This document shows, piece after piece, positions 54,602 to 63,534 of a stretch of DNA of 64,000 nucleotides (position 1 is its first letter; every line of letters starts with the position of its first letter). Made by a program: the position numbers and the translations under genes. A model generated the notes under the pieces. It had not been told where the DNA came from. It did not search any database and was given only the letters and a program-made list of their open reading frames with translations. The stretch spans positions 1 to 64,000 of the forward strand of contig CALGDM010000021.1 of NCBI GenBank assembly GCA_937884605.1, read 5' to 3'. Origin of the DNA: an uncultured Spiribacter sp. Its GTDB lineage: Bacteria > Pseudomonadota > Gammaproteobacteria > Nitrococcales > Nitrococcaceae.

Positions 54602-55858
54602 ATGAATCTCACCGAACTCAAGCATAAGCGCGCCGCCGAGCTTGTCGAGCTGGCGCAATCCCTCGGCATCGAAAACATGGCGCGGTCGCGCAAGCAGGAT
54701 GTCATCTTCTCGCTGCTCAAGGCCCACGCCAAAAAGGGTGAGGACATCTGGGGCGACGGCGTCCTCGAGATCCTCCAGGACGGCTTTGGCTTTCTGCGAA
54801 CGGCGACCAGCTCGTACATGGCCGGGCCCGACGACATCTACGTCTCGCCCAGCCAGATCCGGCGCTTCAGCCTGCGCACGGGCGACACCATCTCGGGCAA
54901 GATCCGCCCGCCCAAGGATGGCGAGCGCTACTTTGCCCTGCTCAAGGTTGATCAGATCAACTTCGAGAAGCCTGAATCGGCCAAGCACAAGGTGCTGTTC
55001 GAGAACCTCACGCCGCTGTTCCCCAAAGAGCGCATGACGCTCGAGCGCGGCAACGGTTCCACCGAGGATCTCACTGCGCGGGTGATCGATCTGAGTGCGC
55101 CCATCGGCAAGGGCCAGCGCGCCCTGATCGTCTCGCCGCCCAAGGCCGGCAAGACCATGCTGCTGCAGAACATCGCCCAGTCCATCACCTCCAACAACCC
55201 CGAAGCCTACGTCATCGTCCTGCTCATCGACGAGCGCCCCGAAGAGGTGACCGAGATGGAGCGCACGGTGCGTGGCGAGGTGGTGTCGTCGACCTTTGAC
55301 GAGCCGGCCAGCCGCCATGTCCAGGTGGCCGAGATGGTCATCGAAAAGGCCAAGCGCCTGGTCGAGCACAAGCGCGACGTGGTGATCATGCTCGATTCCA
55401 TCACGCGGCTGGCGCGGGCCTACAACACCGTGGTGCCCAGCTCGGGCAAGGTGCTGACCGGTGGTGTCGACGCCAATGCGCTGCATCGGCCGAAGCGCTT
55501 TTTTGGCGCCGCCCGCAATATCGAGGAAGGCGGCAGCCTGAGCATCATCGCCACCTCGCTGATCGAGACCGGCTCGCGCATGGACGATGTGATCTACGAG
55601 GAGTTCAAGGGCACCGGCAACATGGAGGTGCACCTGGACCGGCGCATTGCCGAGAAGCGCATCTACCCGGCGATCAACATCAACCGCTCGGGCACCCGCC
55701 GCGAAGAGCTGCTGATGACGCCCGAAGAGCTCCAGAAGGTCTGGATCCTGCGCAAGCTGCTGCATCCGATGGATGAGCTGGCGGCCATCGAGTTCCTGCT
55801 CGACAAGCTCAAGGATACCAAGACCAACAACGAGTTCTTCCAGGCCATGAAGCGCTAG
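54602..55858 (+). CDS. rho: Transcription termination factor Rho
   Basis: A 418-residue hexameric RNA helicase (E. coli 419). The N-terminal RNA-binding domain starts [20 protein letters not shown], with the OSB fold containing GFGFLRT. The ATPase core has [15 protein letters not shown] (Walker A) and [15 protein letters not shown]. The Q- and R-loop regions ([20 protein letters not shown]) are conserved. The 75-bp gap after trxA holds a GC-rich hairpin but no T-run. Its 3' end overlaps folA by 4 bp, convergent. Confidence 0.98.
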   Translation: MNLTELKHKRAAELVELAQSLGIENMARSRKQDVIFSLLKAHAKKGEDIWGDGVLEILQDGFGFLRTATSSYMAGPDDIYVSPSQIRRFSLRTGDTISGKIRPPKDGERYFALLKVDQINFEKPESAKHKVLFENLTPLFPKERMTLERGNGSTEDLTARVIDLSAPIGKGQRALIVSPPKAGKTMLLQNIAQSITSNNPEAYVIVLLIDERPEEVTEMERTVRGEVVSSTFDEPASRHVQVAEMVIEKAKRLVEHKRDVVIMLDSITRLARAYNTVVPSSGKVLTGGVDANALHRPKRFFGAARNIEEGGSLSIIATSLIETGSRMDDVIYEEFKGTGNMEVHLDRRIAEKRIYPAININRSGTRREELLMTPEELQKVWILRKLLHPMDELAAIEFLLDKLKDTKTNNEFFQAMKR

Positions 55859-56352
55859 TCAGTCGCGGGCTGGCGTTCCCAGACTTCAAAATCCATCGCC
55901 CAGGCATGCTCGGCATCCGCCGGGTGATGGGTGATCGCGGTGCGGGCCCAGTCCGGGCCCTCGAACAGGGGCAGCCAGGTGTCGCCCTCCAGCTCGGTGC
56001 GCACCCGGGTCAGCTCAATGCGATCAGCCCGGGGCAGGAACGCCGCGTAGATGTCGGCACCGCCGATCACCATCAGCTCGGCCACGTCCCCCGCCGCCGC
56101 GATGGCGGCTTCCATCGAATGCACCGTCTCCACCCCCTCGGCCGACCAGTCCGGCTGGCGGGTCATGACGATGTTGTGTCGCCGCGGCAGCGGCCGGCCG
56201 ATGGACTCGAAATTGCGGCGGCCCATGACAATCGGCTTGCCCCGAGTCAGCGCCACAAAATGGCGCATGTCATCGGGCAGCCGCCAGGGCAGGTCGTTGT
56301 TCTGGCCGATGACGCGGTTTTCGGTCATGGCAACCACGAGGGTGATCTGCAT
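55855..56352 (-). CDS. folA: Dihydrofolate reductase
   Basis: A 165-residue enzyme that regenerates tetrahydrofolate with NADPH. The N-terminus [20 protein letters not shown] and the following [20 protein letters not shown] are the signature region; NADPH contacts [15 protein letters not shown] and [13 protein letters not shown] are present. It lies 12 bp downstream of thyA in the same direction, a functional pair, since ThyA produces dihydrofolate. Confidence 0.96.
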   Translation of the reverse strand: MQITLVVAMTENRVIGQNNDLPWRLPDDMRHFVALTRGKPIVMGRRNFESIGRPLPRRHNIVMTRQPDWSAEGVETVHSMEAAIAAAGDVAELMVIGGADIYAAFLPRADRIELTRVRTELEGDTWLPLFEGPDWARTAITHHPADAEHAWAMDFEVWERQPATD

Positions 56353-56364
56353 GGGTCTACGCTC

Positions 56365-57159
<795 letters not shown>

Positions 57160-57183
57160 GGCGGGGACAGACTCCTGATTGAG

Positions 57184-57981
57184 CTAGGACGAGGGGGTCG
57201 CGGCCGGGCGGCGCCAGGCCCAGGCCAGCAGCGCGACGCCGGCGATGATCATGGGCAGGGACAGCAACTGGCCCATGGTCAGCCAGCCGCCCCACAGATA
57301 ACCGATGTGCGCATCGGGCAGACGCACGAATTCCACCATGAGCCGGGCGACACCGTAACCGGCCAGGAACAGCCCGGTGACCGCCCCCGTGGGCCGGGGC
57401 CGGGCCGAGTAGAGCCAGACCACCACAAACAGCACCAGCCCCTCGAGGGCGAGTTCGTAGAGTTGCGAGGGATGGCGGGGTTCGGGCCCCAGCGGCGGAT
57501 AGACCATGCCCCAGGGCAAGGTGGTCGGCGCGCCCCAGAGCTCGCCGTTAATGAAATTACCCAGCCGCCCGGCGGCCAGGCCCGGCGGGATCAGCGGCGC
57601 GACGAAATCCCCCAGCGCCAGCGGCGTGATGCGGTGGCGCCAGGCGTACACCGCCATCATGACGATGACGCCGATCAGCCCGCCGTGAAAGGCCATGCCG
57701 CCTTCCCACAGGCGCAGCAGCGATAGCGGATCGGCCAGCAGATCGCCGCCGCTATAGAAAAGCGCATAGCCCATGCGCCCGCCCACCACGACGCCGATGG
57801 CGCCGAACAGCAGTAGATCGTCCATCTGCGCCGGGGCCACCGGACTGTCGGGGCGGGTCGCGCGGCGCCGGCCCAGCCACCAGGCCAGACCAAAGCCGAT
57901 GGCATACATCACCCCATACCAGTGGATGTCCAGCGGGCCCAGCGAGATGGCGATCGGGTCGATGGCGGGATAACGGATCAT
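57184..57981 (-). CDS. lgt: Prolipoprotein diacylglyceryl transferase Lgt
   Basis: A 265-residue inner-membrane enzyme that attaches diacylglycerol to the lipobox cysteine. The signature [13 protein letters not shown] is present, as are [18 protein letters not shown] and the essential His region [12 protein letters not shown]. About seven membrane helices. First gene of the lgt-thyA-folA unit, a common gammaproteobacterial order. Confidence 0.96.
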   Translation of the reverse strand: MIRYPAIDPIAISLGPLDIHWYGVMYAIGFGLAWWLGRRRATRPDSPVAPAQMDDLLLFGAIGVVVGGRMGYALFYSGGDLLADPLSLLRLWEGGMAFHGGLIGVIVMMAVYAWRHRITPLALGDFVAPLIPPGLAAGRLGNFINGELWGAPTTLPWGMVYPPLGPEPRHPSQLYELALEGLVLFVVVWLYSARPRPTGAVTGLFLAGYGVARLMVEFVRLPDAHIGYLWGGWLTMGQLLSLPMIIAGVALLAWAWRRPAATPSS

Positions 57982-58090
57982 GGGCGCATTGTGACCCAGC
58001 CGGCGGCGATGGCAAAGGCGCCGGGTGTCCTGCGGCCAAGGCGTCAGCTAGACTGGCGTATTACCAACTGACGGAAACACGGGGGCTTGG

Positions 58091-58771
58091 GTGCGGCATT
58101 CGAAACGGGCAACGGGTAAGGCGCTGGCGCTGGGCGGGCTGATGGCCATCGCCATGGCCGGCAGCGGCGTCGCACTGGCGCAGACCACGGCATATGTCAC
58201 CGACGCCCTCGAAATCACCCTGCGCAGCGGCCAGGGCAATGACTATCGCATCCTGCGCCTGCTCGAATCCGGCACCGAGCTGGAGGTGCTGCAGCGCGGT
58301 GATACCTGGACCCGGGTGCGTGCCGGCAACGACGAGGGCTGGGTGCGCAGCGTCTATCTGCAGGCCGAGCCGGGCGCCGCCGCGCGACTCGAGCAGGTGG
58401 TGGACGCGCGCGATGCGCTGCGCGACGAAAACCGCGAGCTCACCGATCAGGTGGCCAACCTTGAGTCGCGGGTCGAGACCCTCGGCAACGAGAATGAGCA
58501 GCTGCGCGAAGACAATCAGCGCATGACCGAGCGCCTGCAGGAGGCCGACGAAGGCCTGGCCCTGGCCGACGAAAACCAGGCCCTGCGCAAGCAGGTGCTC
58601 GACCTCGAGCGCCAGGTCAACGATCTGAGCCGCGAGGCCAACCGCGCCGCCGATCAGGAAAGCCGGGACTGGTTTATCGCCGGCGCCGGCGTGATTGTCT
58701 TTGGCATGCTGCTGGGCATCCTCGTCACCCGCATCCGCTGGCGGCGGCGCAGCAACTGGAGCGAGCTCTAG
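58091..58771 (+). CDS. SH3-domain membrane protein of the TIGR04211/YgiM type
   Basis: A 226-residue protein with a signal peptide (ALGGLMAIAMAGSGVALAQ). A bacterial SH3 domain spans about residues 33-92 (TLRSGQGNDYRILRLLESGT), then a long coiled coil from about 98 to 190. It ends in a C-terminal membrane helix (WFIAGAGVIVFGMLLGILVT) and a basic tail. The layout matches YgiM/TIGR04211 proteins, whose role in the envelope is not settled. The start is GTG. A TAGACT hexamer at 58049-58054 may be its -10. Confidence 0.88.
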   Translation: MRHSKRATGKALALGGLMAIAMAGSGVALAQTTAYVTDALEITLRSGQGNDYRILRLLESGTELEVLQRGDTWTRVRAGNDEGWVRSVYLQAEPGAAARLEQVVDARDALRDENRELTDQVANLESRVETLGNENEQLREDNQRMTERLQEADEGLALADENQALRKQVLDLERQVNDLSREANRAADQESRDWFIAGAGVIVFGMLLGILVTRIRWRRRSNWSEL

Positions 58772-58783
58772 GGGGCGCCGATC

Positions 58784-60103
58784 ATGACCGACCGCCTTGA
58801 CGCCTGGGTGGACTGGTTCCGCCACAGCTCGCCGTTCATCCACGCCCATCGTGGCCGCACCTTTGTGGTCAGCGTCGGCGGCGAGGCCCTCAGCGAAGGC
58901 ACCGCCGCGGCGCTGGTCCACGACCTGGCGCTGCTGAACGGCCTGGGCATCCGCCTGGTCCTGGTGCCGGGCGCGCGACCGCAGGTGGAGGAACGGCTCA
59001 ACGCCCGCGGCGCGGCCATTCGCTACGCCAACGGCCTGCGGGTGACCGACGCCGAGGCACTGGATGCGGTGGTGGATGCCGTGGGCAGCGTGCGGCTGGC
59101 CATCGAGGCGCTGTTCTCGATGGGCCTTGCCAACTCGCCCATGGCCGGCCTGCGGTTGCAGGTGGCGAGCGGCAACTTTGTCACCGCCCGGCCGCTGGGG
59201 GTGCGCGATGGCGTCGACCATCAGCACACCGGCGAAGTGCGGCGCATTGATACCGCGGCCGTGCGGCAGCGCCTGGATGATGGCGCCGTGGTGCTGATGA
59301 GCCCGCTGGGCGTCTCCCCCACCGGCGAGCAGTTCAACCTGTATGCCGAAGACGTGGCGGTGGCGGCGGCCCGGGGTCTGCAGGCCGACAAGCTGCTCTT
59401 TTTGCACGAGGGCGAGGGCCTGGTGGATGCCGCGGGTGCGCCGCTGGGCGAGCTGACGCTGGAGGAGGCCCGCGAGCGCTTCGAAGCGGCCCCGGCGGAT
59501 GCCGGGCCGCGTGGGGCGCAGGTCAACCGGGCGATAGCGGCGTGTCGCGGCGGCGTCCCGCGGGTGCATCTGCTGCCCCGCCAGCGCGACGGCGCCCTGC
59601 TGGGCGAGCTGTTCTCGCGCGATGGCGTGGGCACGCTGATCACGCCCCGGGCCTTCGAGCGGCTGCGCCCGGCCGGGGTGGATGACATCAACGGCATCCT
59701 GGCGCTGGTGGCGCCGCTGGAGAACGACGGCACCCTGGTGCGGCGCCCCCGCGAGCGGCTTGAGACCGAGATCGGCGACTTTACCGTGATGGATCGCGAG
59801 GGGACGGTGGTGGCCTGCGCCGCGCTGCAACCCATTGACGCGACGGCGGCCGCCGAGATCGCCTGTCTGGTGGTGCATCCGGACTATCGCGACGGCCACC
59901 GTGGCCGCCAGCTGCTGGAGCACCTCGAGCGTGATGCCCTGGCGGCGGGCTGCGAGCAGCTCTTTGTGCTCACCACCCGCGCGGTGCACTGGTTCAGGGA
60001 ACAGGGTTTCGCCCCGGCGGGGGTCGATGCACTGCCCGCCGAGCGCCAGGCGCTCTATCCGCCGGGGCGGGGCTCGAAGGTGCTGGTCAAGGCGCTCGGC
60101 TAG
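58784..60103 (+). CDS. argA: Amino-acid N-acetyltransferase (N-acetylglutamate synthase)
   Basis: A 439-residue fusion of an amino-acid kinase-like domain (about residues 20-290; VVSVGGEALSEG, LVLVPGARPQVEERL) and a C-terminal GNAT acetyltransferase domain (about 295-439; CLVVHPDYRDGHRGRQLLEH, the acetyl-CoA loop). It makes N-acetylglutamate, the first step of arginine synthesis, and is probably inhibited by arginine through the N-terminal domain, as in this family. It overlaps the convergent Bax-like gene by 4 bp. Confidence 0.95.
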   Translation: MTDRLDAWVDWFRHSSPFIHAHRGRTFVVSVGGEALSEGTAAALVHDLALLNGLGIRLVLVPGARPQVEERLNARGAAIRYANGLRVTDAEALDAVVDAVGSVRLAIEALFSMGLANSPMAGLRLQVASGNFVTARPLGVRDGVDHQHTGEVRRIDTAAVRQRLDDGAVVLMSPLGVSPTGEQFNLYAEDVAVAAARGLQADKLLFLHEGEGLVDAAGAPLGELTLEEARERFEAAPADAGPRGAQVNRAIAACRGGVPRVHLLPRQRDGALLGELFSRDGVGTLITPRAFERLRPAGVDDINGILALVAPLENDGTLVRRPRERLETEIGDFTVMDREGTVVACAALQPIDATAAAEIACLVVHPDYRDGHRGRQLLEHLERDALAAGCEQLFVLTTRAVHWFREQGFAPAGVDALPAERQALYPPGRGSKVLVKALG

Positions 60104-61041
60104 CGCTGGGCGACCCGCTCGGCGAGCGGCGTCAGGCGGACATTGGCCACCACCTGGCTCAACCGGTTGGTGGTGATCATCGCCCGTACCTCGTCAACGT
60201 AATCCCAGCCGCGCTGGGAGTAGTTCTCGAGCCCGCCGGTCATTTCCGCCGGGGTCATGACCCGGCCGGCGGCCTGGGCCCGGGCGCGCAGCGACCGGAA
60301 CCGGTCATAGGCGTCGTGGGTATTGAGGTTGTTCAGATAGCTGCGCACCGATTCCCGCAGGTTGGTGAACCGCCGCACATAGTGATCGGCATCGGCGGCG
60401 GCATCCCGCGGCGACATGCCCTGGCTGGCATCCCAGGTCCACTCGCCAAACAGATTATTGCCCTGGCGGGCGAAGCGCGATGTGCCCCAGCCGCTTTCCT
60501 TGGCGGCCTGCGCCAGGGCCAGGGCCGGCGGTACGGTATTGACCCGGTTTTTCAGGCTGGCCGCGGTGGTGGCGGCCAGCGGGTCACCGTCAACGCCGTA
60601 TTCCCGTGCCAGCGGGGCGATGATCTCGCGCCGGCGCTCATCGGTAAGGCCCGCCTGGGCGGCCCTGGCCAGCGCCTCGCGCTGGGCCTCGATGCGGGCG
60701 TTTTCCGCCAGCACCAGCGGCAGCAGGGTGCGAAAGAACAGCGACTTCTTGGTGTCGGTGGGCGTATCGGCCAGATCCGGCGGAAAGGCCTGGACGCTGA
60801 CCGGTGGCACCTGCTGCGCCGGCCAGCCATAGTCATAGCCGGTAAAGGCACGCTCGAGCGCCTCGGCACTGCGGGTCTCGATGGGCTGCAGCGGCGGCAC
60901 CTCGCCGTCGCTGTTGGCCACATCCGGCCAGCTCAGCCACGCCAGTGCCACGCCGAACAGCGCCGCGGTCAGCGGCAGGGCATCGATCAGGGCCCGCCCT
61001 CGGGTGGCGAGGGTGGGCGTGTTATCGGTTGTTGGGGTCAT
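60100..61041 (-). CDS. Bax-like glucosaminidase-domain protein
   Basis: A 313-residue protein with an N-terminal membrane anchor (LPLTAALFGVALAWLSWP) and a C-terminal glucosaminidase (GH73-like) domain. That domain contains VPPALALAQAAKESGWGTSR with the expected catalytic Glu, and GNNLFGEWTW. It resembles E. coli Bax, a predicted peptidoglycan hydrolase. Its start overlaps the EVE-domain gene by 20 bp. Confidence 0.88.
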   Translation of the reverse strand: MTPTTDNTPTLATRGRALIDALPLTAALFGVALAWLSWPDVANSDGEVPPLQPIETRSAEALERAFTGYDYGWPAQQVPPVSVQAFPPDLADTPTDTKKSLFFRTLLPLVLAENARIEAQREALARAAQAGLTDERRREIIAPLAREYGVDGDPLAATTAASLKNRVNTVPPALALAQAAKESGWGTSRFARQGNNLFGEWTWDASQGMSPRDAAADADHYVRRFTNLRESVRSYLNNLNTHDAYDRFRSLRARAQAAGRVMTPAEMTGGLENYSQRGWDYVDEVRAMITTNRLSQVVANVRLTPLAERVAQR

Positions 61042-61504
61042 CCTGCTTTTCCATGTCGAGGATATGCTGCCACTGCGCCTCGGTGACCGGCATCACGGAC
61101 AGGCGATTGCCGCGCTGGACCAGTCGCATGTCGGCGAGCGCCGGATCGGCCTTGAGCTCGGCCAGCGAGATCAGCCGGTCGAGGTGGCGCACATAGCGCA
61201 CATCCACCATCAGCCAGCGCGGGTTGTCGGGATCACTCTTGGGGTCGTAGTACTTTTCGTCGGGGTCAAAGGCGGTGTGGTCGGGATAGGCCTCGCTCAC
61301 TACCTCCATGACACCGACGATCCCCGGCACCTTGGTGTTGGAGTGATAGAAAAACGCCTGGTCGCCCACCTGGAACTGATCCCGGAACAGGTTGCGGACC
61401 TGATAGTTGCGGATGCCATCCCAGTGCTCCACCCCATCCGGCTCGGCGGCGAGATGATCGATGCCATAGACATCCGGTTCGGATTTCATGAGCCAGTAAG
61501 CCAT
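61022..61504 (-). CDS. EVE domain-containing protein
   Basis: A 160-residue single EVE-domain protein (YTH-like fold), related to thymocyte nuclear protein 1. Seen: YWLMKSEPDVYGIDHL, WDGIRNYQVRNLFRDQFQVG and FFYHSNTKVPGIVGVMEV. EVE domains are thought to read modified bases in DNA or RNA; the ligand here is unknown. It lies after fau on the same strand, a conserved neighbourhood. An ATG at 61504 is chosen over a longer open frame. Confidence 0.92.
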   Translation of the reverse strand: MAYWLMKSEPDVYGIDHLAAEPDGVEHWDGIRNYQVRNLFRDQFQVGDQAFFYHSNTKVPGIVGVMEVVSEAYPDHTAFDPDEKYYDPKSDPDNPRWLMVDVRYVRHLDRLISLAELKADPALADMRLVQRGNRLSVMPVTEAQWQHILDMEKQDDPNNR

Positions 61505-61545
61505 TGCTGCGTCCACCCGCGGCGTTGATCGTCTGACCGACCATG

Positions 61546-62136
61546 CTAACAGACATGGACGGCGCGATCGGTGACCACTCGGTCGAGGCGCTGATCCCAC
61601 CGGTCATGGGGAATGGCGGGCCGCTGCTGGACGGCATGGGCCAGGCCCACGCGCAGCGGGCGACGCCCTCGCCCGCGTCCCGCCAGGGTGCGGTCGTAGA
61701 AGCCGCCGCCCATGCCCAGCCGATGACCGGCGCCATCAAACCCCACCAGCGGCATGATCAGCAGATCGAGCCCCGCCAGGGGCTGCCGCGGCGCGCCGGC
61801 GGCGACTGGCACCAGCAGGCCAAAGCGGCCCCGGCGCAGCGGCGCCCCCGGCGTGTAGCGACGGAACACCAGATCGCCGGTGTGCCGGCGGATCACCGGC
61901 AGATAGACGCGCTTGCCGGCCCGAAGCGCGGCATGAATGAGCGGGCGGGTGTCGATTTCGCCATCGGTGGGCAGATAGACCGCCACATGCCGGGCGCGGC
62001 CCCAGGCGGCGAGTTGTTTCACCCGGCGGGCGGCCTGGGTGGCGGCGTGGCGCGCCGGCCGGCCGCGGATGCGGCGGCGTCGGGCCCGCAGCGCGCGGCG
62101 CAGGTCCGACTTGGTGTCAGGGTGGGCCCCCATCAT
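61546..62136 (-). CDS. fau: 5-formyltetrahydrofolate cyclo-ligase
   Basis: A 196-residue enzyme (YgfA) that converts 5-formyl-THF to methenyl-THF using ATP. It shows the N-terminal basic helix (LRRALRARRRRIRG), VAVYLPTDGEIDTRPL, and the ATP-binding GHRLGMGGGFYDRTL. The tandem ATG at 62136/62133 is the natural start, since the upstream open frame runs through 6S RNA. No Shine-Dalgarno is near; AAGGG is about 17 bases upstream. The start lies inside the predicted 3' arm of 6S RNA. Confidence 0.92.
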   Translation of the reverse strand: MMGAHPDTKSDLRRALRARRRRIRGRPARHAATQAARRVKQLAAWGRARHVAVYLPTDGEIDTRPLIHAALRAGKRVYLPVIRRHTGDLVFRRYTPGAPLRRGRFGLLVPVAAGAPRQPLAGLDLLIMPLVGFDGAGHRLGMGGGFYDRTLAGRGRGRRPLRVGLAHAVQQRPAIPHDRWDQRLDRVVTDRAVHVC

Positions 62137-62280
62137 GCCGTTCGGGCAACGCCCTTGAACCCTTTGGTTCAGGTCGGGGAGGTCGAATGACGTCTTAGGC
62201 TTTCCGCACGCGGCGGACCTGCACACCAACGGCATTACGCCACCTCCCCTGAGGCGCATGATTGTAGGGTCAAGAATGCA
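62118..62280 (-). ncRNA. ssrS: 6S RNA
   Basis: Between zapA and fau, the standard gammaproteobacterial locus, the minus strand carries the 6S core. The hairpin CCTGAACCAAAGGGTTCAAG (62173-62154) matches E. coli CCUUGAACCAAGGGUUCAAG. GTTGGTGTGCAGGTCCG and GGAAAGCCT line up with E. coli GGUUGGUGAGC...GGUCCG and GAAGCCU. The terminal stem and 3' bubble are clear. The closing stem is probably ATCATGC (62262-62256) with GCATGAT (62138-62132). Both ends are approximate. It mimics an open promoter and binds sigma70-RNA polymerase. Confidence 0.82.
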
Positions 62281-62343
62281 AAAGCCCGGTGTCGAACACG
62301 ACAGGAACCCGCCACGCAGTCTGCCTACCGGACCGGCCTGCGT

Positions 62344-62658
62344 CTAGCGTCGGCGCAATTCGGCGGGGACATCGACATCGGCCAGATAGTCGCCGATGCG
62401 CGCCTCCAGCGCCTGCAGCCGATCGCCCAGCTCGCCATCGTGACGGGACTGCGCGCGGGCCTCGAGCAGCTCGTGCATCAGGTTGAGGGCGGCCATGATG
62501 GCGATGCGATCGGTGCCCACCACCCGGCCGCCGTCGCGGATCTCGCGCATGCGGGCGTCGAGCTGGCGGGCGGATTCGTGCAGATCCGCCTGCTGCTCGG
62601 GCGGGGCGGCCACCATGAAGTCGCGATCGAGAATATTGACCTTGACCGGTTCGCTCAT
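62344..62658 (-). CDS. zapA: Cell division protein ZapA
   Basis: A 104-residue FtsZ-ring stabiliser. The N-terminal globular part VKVNILDRDFMVAAPPEQQ and LDARMREIRD is typical, followed by the long C-terminal coiled coil. It starts 4 bp inside the end of the ZapB-like gene, so the two are coupled. 6S RNA and fau follow. Confidence 0.93.
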   Translation of the reverse strand: MSEPVKVNILDRDFMVAAPPEQQADLHESARQLDARMREIRDGGRVVGTDRIAIMAALNLMHELLEARAQSRHDGELGDRLQALEARIGDYLADVDVPAELRRR

Positions 62659-62873
62659 CCGTCCTGCTCCAGGGCCTTCAGCCGGCTGATCATCGCCTCG
62701 ATGCGGGCGCGGGCGGTTTCGTTTTTCTCGAGCAGGGCGGCGCGCTCGGCATTCAGTGATTCCTGGGCGCGCAGCAGCACCCGGTTCTCGTCACGCAGCT
62801 GTTCACAGAGCTGGATCAACCGCTCTACGCGCTGCTCGAGTCGGTCTGCCTGTTCGCTAACGGAATCAACCAC
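62655..62873 (-). CDS. ZapB-like coiled-coil protein (TIGR02449 type)
   Basis: A 72-residue protein that is almost wholly coiled coil (DRLEQRVERLIQLCEQLRDE ... RIEAMISRLKALEQ). Such proteins sit before zapA in many gammaproteobacteria and are thought to be division-related. The start is GTG with GGGGA eight bases upstream. Its promoter is one half of a palindromic divergent promoter shared with ygfB. Confidence 0.85.
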   Translation of the reverse strand: MVDSVSEQADRLEQRVERLIQLCEQLRDENRVLLRAQESLNAERAALLEKNETARARIEAMISRLKALEQDG

Positions 62874-62900
62874 TTGCCACGTCCCCTTGAACTGCCGTTG

Positions 62901-62922
62901 AGTCTAGCAGCAATGCTAGACT
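62901..62922. promoter_or_regulatory. Palindromic divergent promoter (ygfB / ZapB-like gene)
   Basis: AGTCTAGCA (62901-62909), a 4-bp spacer GCAA, and TGCTAGACT (62914-62922) are perfect inverted copies. Each arm reads TGCTAGACT outward, an extended -10 (TG, one base, TAGACT). The right one ends 7 bp before the ygfB ATG. The left one ends 27 bp before the GTG of the ZapB-like gene. No -35 boxes are evident. Confidence 0.65.
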
Positions 62923-62929
62923 ACTGCCC

Positions 62930-63517
62930 ATGAACGAATCCGAACGCTATACCGATGTGGTCGCGGCGCTGGCGGGCGTCGAGGCCGAGATTTCCGCCGC
63001 CGAGGCGCAGGGCATGCTCTGCGGGCTTTTCTGCAGCACCGACACGCCCGAGGCGGCGCCGTGGATCGCCCAGGTGCTGGACGGTCTGTCGCCCAAGGGT
63101 GAGCCGGCCCGCGAGGTGCTCGAGGCGCTGACCGCGCTCTATCAGGACACCCGCGACCGGCTGGAAAACGACAGCCTCGAGTTTGAGCCGCTGCTGCCGG
63201 ATGACGACGCCCCCATCGGCGAGCGGGCCGCGGCGCTGGGGCACTGGTGCGAGGGGTTTCTGTTTGGCATTGGCGTGGCGGGCAGCCATGACCCGGCGCA
63301 GTTGCCCCGCGAGGCCAACGAGGTGATCAGCGACCTGACCGAGATCGCCCGCATCGACCCCGATGCCGAGCTGGATGAGGACAACGAGATCGCCTACACC
63401 GAGCTGGTGGAGTACCTGCGTGCCGCCACCCTGCTGGTGCGCGAGCACACCGCGCTGCCCTCCTCCGCTCAGCCGGTGGACCCCGGGGACCGCGCCGATC
63501 CCGATGTGCTGCATTGA
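62930..63517 (+). CDS. ygfB: UPF0149 family protein YgfB
   Basis: A 195-residue YgfB-like protein (SAEAQGMLCGLFCS at the N-terminus, ALGHWCEGFLFGIGVAG in the middle). It lies upstream of pepP as in E. coli. In Pseudomonas, YgfB has been linked to control of the AmpDh3/ampC beta-lactamase pathway; whether that holds here is unknown. The ATG has no Shine-Dalgarno and lies 7 bp after an extended -10. Confidence 0.93.
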   Translation: MNESERYTDVVAALAGVEAEISAAEAQGMLCGLFCSTDTPEAAPWIAQVLDGLSPKGEPAREVLEALTALYQDTRDRLENDSLEFEPLLPDDDAPIGERAAALGHWCEGFLFGIGVAGSHDPAQLPREANEVISDLTEIARIDPDAELDEDNEIAYTELVEYLRAATLLVREHTALPSSAQPVDPGDRADPDVLH

Positions 63518-63534
63518 GCGGAGACGCCCACGCC

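Noticed and set aside
62137-62259. N-terminal extension of fau through the 6S region
   Set aside because: The extra 41 codons have no homologous sequence in the family and coincide with the 6S RNA core, which is better supported.
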